Below are positions 5,829-10,781 of a DNA stretch of 13,761 nt, one piece after another. The stretch lies in contig JAKIUU010000046.1 of NCBI GenBank assembly GCA_021647405.1, forward strand, positions 1 to 13,761, in the 5' to 3' direction. Below the pieces are notes generated by a model. It was given only the letters and a program-made list of their open reading frames with translations, was not told the origin of the DNA and searched no databases. The translations under genes and the position numbers were made by a program. Numbering within the stretch: the stretch's first letter is position 1; each line of letters begins with the position of its first letter. The DNA comes from Flavobacteriaceae bacterium. GTDB taxonomy: Bacteria > Bacteroidota > Bacteroidia > Flavobacteriales > Flavobacteriaceae.

Positions 5829-6671
5829 TTGACAGTGATAGAGATAGGAAAATACAATGCGTTAGAAATAATAAGAGAGTCAAGTGTGGGCTTGTATTTG
5901 GGTGATAAAGAAGGAGAAGAGGTATTGCTTCCTAACAAGTACTGCCCAGAAAATTTTAAAATATACGAAACGCTAAACGTTTTTGTCTATAGAGATTTCG
6001 CCAATAGAAAAGTGGCTGTTACCTTAACGCCCAAAATCCTTTTACACGAATTTGCTTTTTTACAGGTAAAAGATGTTGCCACAGTAGGCGCCTTTATGGA
6101 TTGGGGTATGGAAAAAGACCTTATGGTGCCTTTTGGCGAGCAAAGACAGCGAATGGAAGTGGGTAGGTGGTATATTGTTTATTTAGATATTGATGCCAAA
6201 ACCGACCGTTTGTACGCCAGTAATAAAATAGAGCAACGTTTGCAAAACGATAATTTGGCTGTAGCCGAAGGCGATAAAGTAGAGGTGATGGTGATGCATA
6301 AATCAGACATTGGTTTTTCGGTTATTGTAAACAACATTCACAAAGGTTTGATTTTTGAAAATGAAATTTTTACCGATCTCAATATTGGCGATAAGCTGAC
6401 AGGTTATATAAAGAAAATTCGCGAAGATAATAAATTAGACATTTCATTACAACCTATTGGTTATCTTAAGTTTAACGATGATAATGCCAAAATAATTTAC
6501 GAGGCTTTACTTGAAAGTGAAGGAGGTTTTATAGCTGTAACCGATAAAAGCGCACCAGACGAAATAAACTTCCGATTTGGCATGAGTAAAAAAGCCTTTA
6601 AAAAAGCCATTGGCGCCTTGTATAAAGACCGCAAAATAAGCATGGATGCCACAGGTATAAAACTGCTCTAA
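5829..6671 (+). CDS. cvfB: CvfB-type RNA-binding protein (S1 domains plus winged helix)
   Basis: 280 residues, the usual length of the CvfB/YitL family: three S1-like OB folds and a C-terminal winged helix. An S1-like part lies at 1-65 (GLYLGDKEGEEVLLPNKYCP), a second at about 70-135 (VGAFMDWGMEKDLMVPFGEQ), a third at about 145-212 (GDKVEVMVMHKSDIGFSVIV; YIKKIREDNKLDISLQPIGY), and the winged helix at about 217-280 (FGMSKKAFKKAIGALYKDRK). Relatives bind RNA, and in Staphylococcus CvfB affects virulence gene expression; the flavobacterial role is not known. The start is TTG 5829 or GTG 5835; MIEIGKYN from the GTG looks like the usual start of relatives, so the protein may be two residues shorter. 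No ATG fits. Confidence 0.87.
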   Translation: MTVIEIGKYNALEIIRESSVGLYLGDKEGEEVLLPNKYCPENFKIYETLNVFVYRDFANRKVAVTLTPKILLHEFAFLQVKDVATVGAFMDWGMEKDLMVPFGEQRQRMEVGRWYIVYLDIDAKTDRLYASNKIEQRLQNDNLAVAEGDKVEVMVMHKSDIGFSVIVNNIHKGLIFENEIFTDLNIGDKLTGYIKKIREDNKLDISLQPIGYLKFNDDNAKIIYEALLESEGGFIAVTDKSAPDEINFRFGMSKKAFKKAIGALYKDRKISMDATGIKLL

Positions 6672-6710
6672 AACCCATTACAATTTAACGGTAAAAAAAC
6701 AGCGAAAATA

Positions 6711-6742
6711 TTGGGGCAAAAGAAAAAAGGGTTTTATATTTG
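6711..6742 (+). promoter_or_regulatory. Promoter of the tRNA-Ser / GIY-YIG unit
   Basis: TTG at 6711-6713 and TATATTTG at 6735-6742, 21 bases apart, make a near-perfect Bacteroidota -33/-7 promoter. The following leader (CCCTCGCAAAAGGAG) is like the short leader ahead of flavobacterial tRNA genes, with GGAG equal to the first four bases of the tRNA-Ser that now lies ~430 bases further down. So this is probably the original tRNA promoter. Confidence 0.65.
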
Positions 6743-6804
6743 CCCTCGCAAAAGGAGCCCCGAAGTATTGGGAGTAAGATTATGAGTTTTTAGTCGTAAG
6801 AATG

Positions 6805-6835
6805 AAACTTAAATTTGAATTGGAGAATTGGCAGA
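6805..6835 (+). repeat. Direct repeat, copy 1 (GIY-YIG 3' end plus tRNA-Ser 5' end)
   Basis: 31 bases identical to 7170-7200: it begins AAACTTAAATTTGAATTGGA and ends GAATTGGCAGA, i.e. the tail of the GIY-YIG reading frame joined to the first 14 bases of the tRNA. A GTCGTAA motif precedes both copies (6793-6799 and 7162-7168). It is not preceded by a full GIY-YIG gene here, so it is a remnant of an earlier unit. Confidence 0.9.
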
Positions 6836-6918
6836 TCACGTGAATTCTGCTTTGCAGAATAACGTGATATAGTGGTAAGTGGCGTTTGCCGCAGGCATCA
6901 CGCCATCGAATGCGGCAG
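6822..6918 (+). pseudogene. Broken tRNA-Ser 5' part with inserted double hairpin
   Basis: 6822-6835 equals the first 14 bases of the tRNA-Ser and 6906-6918 equals its bases 19-31 (TCGAATGCGGCAG). In the intact gene only GTGG separates these blocks; here 70 bases do. After 6918 the similarity ends, so the anticodon and 3' half are missing. It cannot give a working tRNA. Confidence 0.75.
6835..6905. repeat. REP-like insert with two hairpins
   Basis: First hairpin: ATCACGT (6835-6841) with ACGTGAT (6862-6868) and inside it ATTCTGC (6844-6850) with GCAGAAT (6854-6860). Second hairpin: TGGCGT (6880-6885) with ACGCCA (6900-6905), inner TGCC-GCA-GGCA. No coding frame. It splits the tRNA remnant and looks like a small mobile or palindromic unit. 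Confidence 0.7.
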
Positions 6919-6953
6919 ATGTGTATTTTTAAATTCACATTATAAATAATAAT

Positions 6954-7223
6954 ATGTTCTTTGTATATGCTTTGTGGAGTAAAAAGTTTGATAAAATTTA
7001 TGTTGGTTTTTCATCTAAACCTAACGAAAGATTAAAAGATCATAACTCAGGAAAAAGCACGTATACCAATAAATTTAAACCTTGGCAGCGTTTTTATCTA
7101 GAAGAAGTTAGCTCAAAAGAAGAAGCGTTAAAAAGGGAAAAATATTATAAATCAGGTTGGGGTCGTAAAAAACTTAAATTTGAATTGGAGAATTGGCAGA
7201 GTGGTCGAATGCGGCAGTCTTGA
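6954..7223 (+). CDS. GIY-YIG nuclease (URI type) running into tRNA-Ser
   Basis: 89 residues; a single-domain GIY-YIG endonuclease like the UPF0213/URI group. FVYALWS (residues 3-9) and KIYVGFS (14-20) are the GIY and YIG strands; Arg26 and His30 (ERLKDHNSG) and Glu57 (KEEALKREK) sit where the family has its catalytic and metal-binding residues, and YTNKFKPWQ follows the usual order. The domain ends near residue 75. Residues 79-89 (ENWQSGRMRQS) are translated from the 5' part of tRNA-Ser, and the TGA stop (7221-7223) is the tRNA anticodon. Relatives include homing and mobile-element nucleases, but the role here is unknown. The start ATG at 6954 is followed by the canonical MFFVYALWS; no nearer promoter than 6711-6742 is seen. 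Confidence 0.85.
   Translation: MFFVYALWSKKFDKIYVGFSSKPNERLKDHNSGKSTYTNKFKPWQRFYLEEVSSKEEALKREKYYKSGWGRKKLKFELENWQSGRMRQS
7170..7200 (+). repeat. Direct repeat, copy 2 (GIY-YIG 3' end plus tRNA-Ser 5' end)
   Basis: 31 bases identical to 6805-6835, here in the intact context: end of the GIY-YIG frame and bases 1-14 of the working tRNA. Confidence 0.9.
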
Positions 7224-7271
7224 AAACTGTTGAGGGTCACACCTCCGGGGGTTCGAATCCCTCATTCTCCG
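7187..7271 (+). tRNA. tRNA-Ser (anticodon UGA)
   Basis: 85 bases with a long variable arm, as in class II tRNAs. The acceptor stem pairs GGAGAAT (7187-7193) with ATTCTCC (7264-7270), discriminator G at 7271, and CCA is not encoded. The D arm contains GCAGAGTGGTCGAATGC. The anticodon stem GCAGT/ACTGT encloses the loop CTTGAAA with anticodon TGA at 7221-7223. The T arm has the GTTCGAATCC loop sequence. It reads UCA and by wobble other UCN serine codons. The GIY-YIG gene overlaps its first 37 bases in sense, and a hairpin terminator follows at 7281. Confidence 0.95.
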
Positions 7272-7272
7272 C
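7256..7272 (+). repeat. tRNA-Ser 3' end, copy in the gene (possible attachment core)
   Basis: AATCCCTCATTCTCCGC is present here, within the T arm and acceptor stem, and again at 7424-7440. Tyrosine recombinases commonly use this part of tRNA genes as target. Confidence 0.7.
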
Positions 7273-7280
7273 AAAAAGAA

Positions 7281-7307
7281 ATGCTTACCGAATGGTAAGC
7301 ATTTTTT
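7281..7307 (+). terminator. Rho-independent terminator of tRNA-Ser
   Basis: Perfect 9-base stem ATGCTTACC (7281-7289) / GGTAAGCAT (7294-7302) with a GAAT loop, followed by TTTTTT. It lies 9 bases after the tRNA end. Confidence 0.9.
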
Positions 7308-7423
7308 AATTCAAGACATTTTAAGCACTGCTTGAGTAATGGATTGAGTTAAAAAAGCTTAAAAGCGAATGCTTTTAGCATTTTCATGCTTGTCCAGAAA
7401 TCTCTTTTGTGATCAACAAAGTT
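7308..7423. other. Non-coding stretch between the two tRNA 3' ends
   Basis: No reading frame of note. It contains a small hairpin AAAAGC-GAAT-GCTTTT (7361-7376), whose loop equals that of the terminator at 7281, and a near palindrome around TTTGTGATCAACAAA (7407-7421). It would be the interior of a small excised or decayed element if the 17-base repeats are attachment sites. Confidence 0.5.
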
Positions 7424-7440
7424 AATCCCTCATTCTCCGC
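7424..7440 (+). repeat. Second copy of the tRNA-Ser 3' end
   Basis: 17 bases (AATCCCTCATTCTCCGC) identical to 7256-7272. GTT precedes it as in the gene, with the two bases CG missing. There is no 5' part of a tRNA in front of it. It is either an attachment-site duplicate or the end of a deleted tandem tRNA. Confidence 0.75.
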
Positions 7441-7442
7441 TA

Positions 7443-7458
7443 GGATTTTATAAAATCC
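7443..7458. repeat. Perfect 16-base palindrome
   Basis: GGATTTTATAAAATCC is its own reverse complement. It sits 2 bases after the second tRNA 3' end. It could be a dimeric protein binding site or an RNA hairpin; nothing more can be said. Confidence 0.6.
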
Positions 7459-7462
7459 AACT

Positions 7463-7497
7463 AAAAACCCGTAAATCAAATGTTTACGGTTTTTTTA
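7463..7497 (+). terminator. Second rho-independent terminator
   Basis: Stem CCGTAAA (7469-7475) / TTTACGG (7483-7489), loop TCAAATG, with an A-run before and an 8-base T-run after the stem. It sits behind the second tRNA 3' end just as the first does behind the working gene. The flanking A-run would also let it act on the other strand. Confidence 0.8.
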
Positions 7498-7536
7498 TTT
7501 TCTTAAAATTTCAATTTAAACCATATTATATCATAT

Positions 7537-7560
7537 AAAAAGGTAACAATTCGGTTATCC
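7537..7560 (-). terminator. Terminator of the yceI-ywbE-glxK-trhA operon
   Basis: Read on the minus strand: GGATAAC, loop CGAATT, GTTACC, then TTTTT. The stem has one bulged base. It lies about 57 bases beyond the trhA stop and would end the minus-strand operon. Confidence 0.55.
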
Positions 7561-7616
7561 ATGTAGGTTTTTTTTATAAAGAATTTACCCAAGATAAATA
7601 TGTCTAAATGGACTGC

Positions 7617-8267
7617 TTAATTTAACACATAAAAATACACAGCCATAAAATGACAGAAGCTTCCCAATAAAACAAGCAGATGAAAAATGGCATGGTTGTA
7701 TTTTATTTTCTCAATACTGTATAAAACTGCTCCAATAGTATAAGAAATACCTCCTGCAAACAGCCACATAACTCCTTCGAAAGCCAAATTATTTACGAGT
7801 GGTTTAATCGCGACAAGCACCACCCATCCCATAAGGATATACATTACGGTTGAAAGGATGTCATATTTTCCTGTAAAGAAAAGTTTTAAAATAATACCTG
7901 CCAATGCCAACCCCCAAGTAATTCCAAAAATAGTCCAACCCCAGACACCGTTTAAAGTAACCAATGCAAAAGGCGTGTAAGTACCTGCAATAAGCACATA
8001 GATTGAGGCGTGATCAAAAACATTAAGCCGCCTTCGCAATTTGGGTTTTTTAGCATTGTGGTACAGGGTGGAAGCAAGGTATAAAATAATTAAACTGGCA
8101 CCGTATATACTAAAGCTGACAACATGCCATACAGTACCATTAAGACTGGCACCTACAACTAGAAATACTGTGGCTAAAACACTTAAAATAAATCCAAAAC
8201 CATGAGAAAGAACATTAATTTTTTCTTCTAAAGGGGGATAATATTTTATATTTTTAAAATCTTCCAT
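7617..8267 (-). CDS. trhA: TrhA / hemolysin III family membrane protein (PAQR)
   Basis: 216 residues, the usual length, with seven hydrophobic helices. PAQR metal-site residues are in place: Ser66 and His70 in STLYHN (SxxxH), Asp85-His86 in FDHASIYVLIAGTYTPF, and His192/His196 in NHAIFHLLVLLGSFCHF (HxxxH). The N-terminus has the family motif EEKINVLSHGFG (14-25). Relatives were named after a reported haemolytic activity; in E. coli TrhA (YqfA) has been linked to membrane energetics and fluidity. Here it is an inner-membrane protein, and toxin function should not be inferred. Its start lies 4 bases after the glycerate kinase stop, so it is the last gene of a four-gene operon followed by a terminator. 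Confidence 0.93.
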   Translation of the reverse strand: MEDFKNIKYYPPLEEKINVLSHGFGFILSVLATVFLVVGASLNGTVWHVVSFSIYGASLIILYLASTLYHNAKKPKLRRRLNVFDHASIYVLIAGTYTPFALVTLNGVWGWTIFGITWGLALAGIILKLFFTGKYDILSTVMYILMGWVVLVAIKPLVNNLAFEGVMWLFAGGISYTIGAVLYSIEKIKYNHAIFHLLVLLGSFCHFMAVYFYVLN

Positions 8268-8271
8268 AAGG

Positions 8272-9399
8272 TTATATTTTTAAGAGTTTCATAATATTTG
8301 TAACACAATTCTGAATTAAAACGGGTGCTTTTTTTATTGATTCTTCTAGTTTCATAGGTTGTGTCACAATTGAAAATACAGCAGTAACCCCTAAGGTGTA
8401 AATTTTTTCTATATTATTTTCTACTGTTCCAGCAATAACGATTACAGGAACATTGTGCTTCCTTGCTATTTTACTAAGCCCTATGATAGTCTTACCATAT
8501 AATGTTTGGCTGTCTATTTTACCTTCGCCAGTAATCACTAAATCGGCATTTTTAATGTGTTTTTCCAAATTTAAATAATCCAAAATAAGAGAAATACCAC
8601 TTTGTAAAGGCGCCTTAAAAAATGCAGCAATGGCAAAGCCTACACCACCAGCAGCCCCAGCCCCAGGAGTATAGGCAACATCTATATTTAAATAGGATTG
8701 AATTATCCTTGTATAATGCGCTAAGTTTTTATCGAGATCTAAGAGTTCTTTTGCTGTGCCGCCTTTTTGACTTCCAAATACAAGAGAGGCACCTTCTATA
8801 CCTGTTAAAGGATTTGTTACATCGCAAGCGCCAACAATCTCACATGTTGCCAATCGCTTGTCTAAATTTGAAATATCAATACGGTGTAACAGTCTTAAGG
8901 CATCCCCACCTTCGCCTATTGCTTTATTATTTTTGTCAAGAAATTTACCACCAAGCGCCCTAATCATCCCCATACCCCCATCATTGGTAGCACTGCCGCC
9001 TAAACCAATAATCATTTTGGTACAACCTCTGTCTAATGCATCTTTTATTAACTGACCTGTTCCGAATGTAGATGTTCTTAATGGGTTCATCTCACTTTCT
9101 TGTAAAAGTTCCAAACCAGAGGCTTTAGCCATTTCTATAACTGCCGTCATGCCATCGTTTAGAATACCGTAAGAAGCTTCTATATTTCTCAATAAAGGGT
9201 CTTTAACAATAGCCGTAATAAACTTACCGCCAGTAGGTATTATCAACGCTTCAAGTAATCCTTCGCCACCATCCGAGATAGGTATCTCAGAAATATGCGC
9301 ATCTGGAAATATTTTTTTTATAGCTACGCTGATATTTTCTGCTGCTTTTTTAGCAGATAAACATTCCTTAAACGCGTCTGGGGCAACTACAATATTCAT
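8272..9399 (-). CDS. glxK: Glycerate kinase (GarK/GlxK family)
   Basis: 375 residues, normal for the family. It phosphorylates D-glycerate (to 2-phosphoglycerate in most of this family) with ATP and feeds it into lower glycolysis in the cytosol. Motifs in order: VAPDAFKECLSA (5-16), SDGGEG (42-47), GLGGSATNDGGMG (132-144), CDVTNPLTG (192-200), FGSQKGG (208-214), PGAGAAGGVG (245-254), TGEGKIDSQTLYGK (290-303). All the glycine-rich loops that I know from this family are intact. No other glyoxylate or tartronate pathway gene is in the window, so the source of glycerate is unknown. It lies in the minus-strand operon, 22 bases after ywbE and 4 bases before trhA. Confidence 0.95.
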   Translation of the reverse strand: MNIVVAPDAFKECLSAKKAAENISVAIKKIFPDAHISEIPISDGGEGLLEALIIPTGGKFITAIVKDPLLRNIEASYGILNDGMTAVIEMAKASGLELLQESEMNPLRTSTFGTGQLIKDALDRGCTKMIIGLGGSATNDGGMGMIRALGGKFLDKNNKAIGEGGDALRLLHRIDISNLDKRLATCEIVGACDVTNPLTGIEGASLVFGSQKGGTAKELLDLDKNLAHYTRIIQSYLNIDVAYTPGAGAAGGVGFAIAAFFKAPLQSGISLILDYLNLEKHIKNADLVITGEGKIDSQTLYGKTIIGLSKIARKHNVPVIVIAGTVENNIEKIYTLGVTAVFSIVTQPMKLEESIKKAPVLIQNCVTNIMKLLKI

Positions 9400-9421
9400 A
9401 GGTAATTAAAATAAACTTATT

Positions 9422-9631
9422 CTAAGTCAAAACCCATTTAACCCTACCTACGACACCATTTTCTAGCATCACTTTAATGCCATGTGGATGTGTGGGAGAA
9501 TTGGTTAGTAATCTTTTTACAGTACCCAAAGTAAGTTTACCGCTACCTTGGTCTTGTTTTTGTACTACTGAAACCTGTACGCCAATTTTGATATTCTTAC
9601 GTGTTTTTCCGTCTATTTTTTTTATTTCCAT
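9422..9631 (-). CDS. ywbE: YwbE family protein (DUF2196)
   Basis: 69 residues, full family length. The family signature is clear: DGKTRKNIKIGVQVSVVQK (7-25), GSGKLTLGTVKRLLTNS (29-45), THPHGIKVMLENGVVGRVK (47-65). It is a small soluble protein, probably a single beta-barrel of KOW/SH3 character, widespread in bacteria and of unknown function. The start 6 bases after the yceI stop suggests one transcript with it. Confidence 0.93.
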   Translation of the reverse strand: MEIKKIDGKTRKNIKIGVQVSVVQKQDQGSGKLTLGTVKRLLTNSPTHPHGIKVMLENGVVGRVKWVLT

Positions 9632-9637
9632 ATTATC

Positions 9638-10219
9638 TTATTGGTATTGCACATCGAATATTATTTTTACTGAATCGCCTACTTTTAACATACCCAAAAA
9701 TGCTTTTGGTGGATTGATATTAAAATCGGTCATCTTTAAATCTTTCTCTCCTGTGATTCTAATTTTATTTTTTGTTATTTCAATTGTAAATAACAGGCTA
9801 ATTTGTTTAGATTTTTTCGCAATAGTTAATAATCCTACTGTTTCTACTTTGTATGTATGTGTATTAATGGCCTCAATCTTTATCAGTTTTTGAAACTGAT
9901 AATCAATTGTTTTATTCTCTTTAATTTTTAAAGTACTTCTTATTTTTTTGTTCATACCAGACTTTTTACCTTTAAGTCCGTCAATAGAAACAGAGAATGT
10001 TAGTGTTTTAAAAATTGTAAATTTATCTGATTCTGTAATAAGAATTGCTTTGCCATCGAGTGTTTTGGCATCAATAGTCCAATTGTGTAGGCTAGAGGTG
10101 CCAGTTATTGTCAGGTTACTCTGTGTATTGTCTATTTGTAAATTTTGCGAAAGCATTAATTGCATCCCTAAAAAGAAGAACAGTATTAAACTTGAAAAAC
10201 CTGATTTTATAAGTTGCAT
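9638..10219 (-). CDS. YceI-like secreted protein
   Basis: 193 residues. An N-terminal signal peptide (basic MQLIKSG, then SLILFFFLGMQLML, cleavage probably around residues 24-25, LSQ-N) sends it to the periplasm. The rest is a YceI-like lipocalin-shaped barrel: LTITGTSSLHNWTIDAKTLD (36-55) is the characteristic first part, then FSVSIDGLKGKKSGMNKKIR (75-94) and a late FNINPPKAFLGMLKVGDSVK (168-187). In relatives this barrel binds isoprenoid or other hydrophobic chains; some flavobacterial members are only distantly related. It is first gene of the minus operon, close behind a -7 element at 10240-10247, and divergent from the molybdenum hydroxylase operon. Confidence 0.88.
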   Translation of the reverse strand: MQLIKSGFSSLILFFFLGMQLMLSQNLQIDNTQSNLTITGTSSLHNWTIDAKTLDGKAILITESDKFTIFKTLTFSVSIDGLKGKKSGMNKKIRSTLKIKENKTIDYQFQKLIKIEAINTHTYKVETVGLLTIAKKSKQISLLFTIEITKNKIRITGEKDLKMTDFNINPPKAFLGMLKVGDSVKIIFDVQYQ

Positions 10220-10239
10220 AGCATTGTTTTACCCACAAA

Positions 10240-10247
10240 CAAATATA
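10240..10247 (-). promoter_or_regulatory. -7 promoter element of the yceI operon (TATATTTG)
   Basis: On the minus strand the sequence is TATATTTG, a full match to the Bacteroidota -7 consensus TAnnTTTG, about 20 bases before the yceI start. No TTG at the normal -33 distance; the nearest one is only 14 bases away. Confidence 0.55.
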
Positions 10248-10264
10248 AGGTATTTTCGGCCCAA

Positions 10265-10295
10265 TTGTGTTACTCGTATTAATTTACTAAGTTTA
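10265..10295 (+). promoter_or_regulatory. Possible promoter of the iorAB operon
   Basis: TTG at 10265-10267 and TAAGTTTA at 10288-10295 with 20 bases between them fit the -33/-7 layout, with one mismatch in the -7 (A for G at the end). Transcription would start near 10301, 20 bases before the ATG. The two divergent promoters would share this ~100-base space. Confidence 0.4.
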
Positions 10296-10322
10296 CGAAA
10301 TCAATTTCTAAATTTCTCATAG

Positions 10323-10781
10323 ATGGTTTTAACAATTAATAACAAATCTTATGATATAGCCGCTACAACTGACATGCCATTGTTATGGGCTATAAGAGAT
10401 TTGGTAGGCTTAACAGGAACCAAATTTGGATGCGGAAAAGGGCTTTGTGGCGCTTGTACTGTATGGCTTGATGGCAAACCTGTTCGCGCCTGTTCAACAC
10501 CTGTTTTGGTAGCCATAGGTAAAAAAATTACAACCATAGAAAATTTAGAGTTTACCCATGCACATTTACAAAAGGCTTGGGAAGCTATTAATGTACCCCA
10601 ATGTGGCTATTGTCAACCGGGCCAATTGATGAGTGCTGCAGCGCTTTTAAATGAAAATTCTAATCCTTCTGACGAAGATATAAATAATGCAATGGCAGGT
10701 AATATTTGCCGTTGTGGTGCTTACCAACGTATAAAAAAAGCCATACATATGACGGCAGACTTTAAAACTGAAAAACAATGA
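10323..10781 (+). CDS. iorA: 2Fe-2S subunit of IorAB-type molybdenum hydroxylase
   Basis: 152 residues, normal for the family of isoquinoline 1-oxidoreductase and related aldehyde or N-heterocycle oxidoreductase small subunits. It passes electrons from the molybdenum centre of the large subunit to an outside acceptor. Cluster 1 (plant ferredoxin type): Cys37, 42, 45 and 57 in FGCGKGLCGACTVW and RACSTP. Cluster 2: Cys94, 97 in PQCGYCQPGQ and Cys129, 131 in NICRCGAYQRI. No signal peptide, as expected if it is carried through the Tat pathway by its partner. It overlaps the large-subunit start by 4 bases (ATGA), a sign of coupled translation. No FAD subunit is nearby, as in other two-subunit enzymes, which usually use a cytochrome as acceptor. 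Confidence 0.95.
   Translation: MVLTINNKSYDIAATTDMPLLWAIRDLVGLTGTKFGCGKGLCGACTVWLDGKPVRACSTPVLVAIGKKITTIENLEFTHAHLQKAWEAINVPQCGYCQPGQLMSAAALLNENSNPSDEDINNAMAGNICRCGAYQRIKKAIHMTADFKTEKQ

Noticed and set aside
7617..8267. Hemolysin-type toxin function for the HlyIII protein
   Set aside because: The family is now seen as PAQR-type membrane proteins; the metal-site residues support that, and nothing in the neighbourhood suggests a toxin.
8622..9055. Open frames on the plus strand within the glycerate kinase gene
   Set aside because: They are antisense to a complete gene with all its family motifs, and their composition (His/Gln/Leu- or Pro-rich) is that of a shadow frame.
9477..10322. Long plus-strand frames (138 and 124 codons) opposite ywbE and yceI
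   Set aside because: They lie antisense to recognised genes and have no domain character; one runs across the divergent promoter region up to the iorA start.
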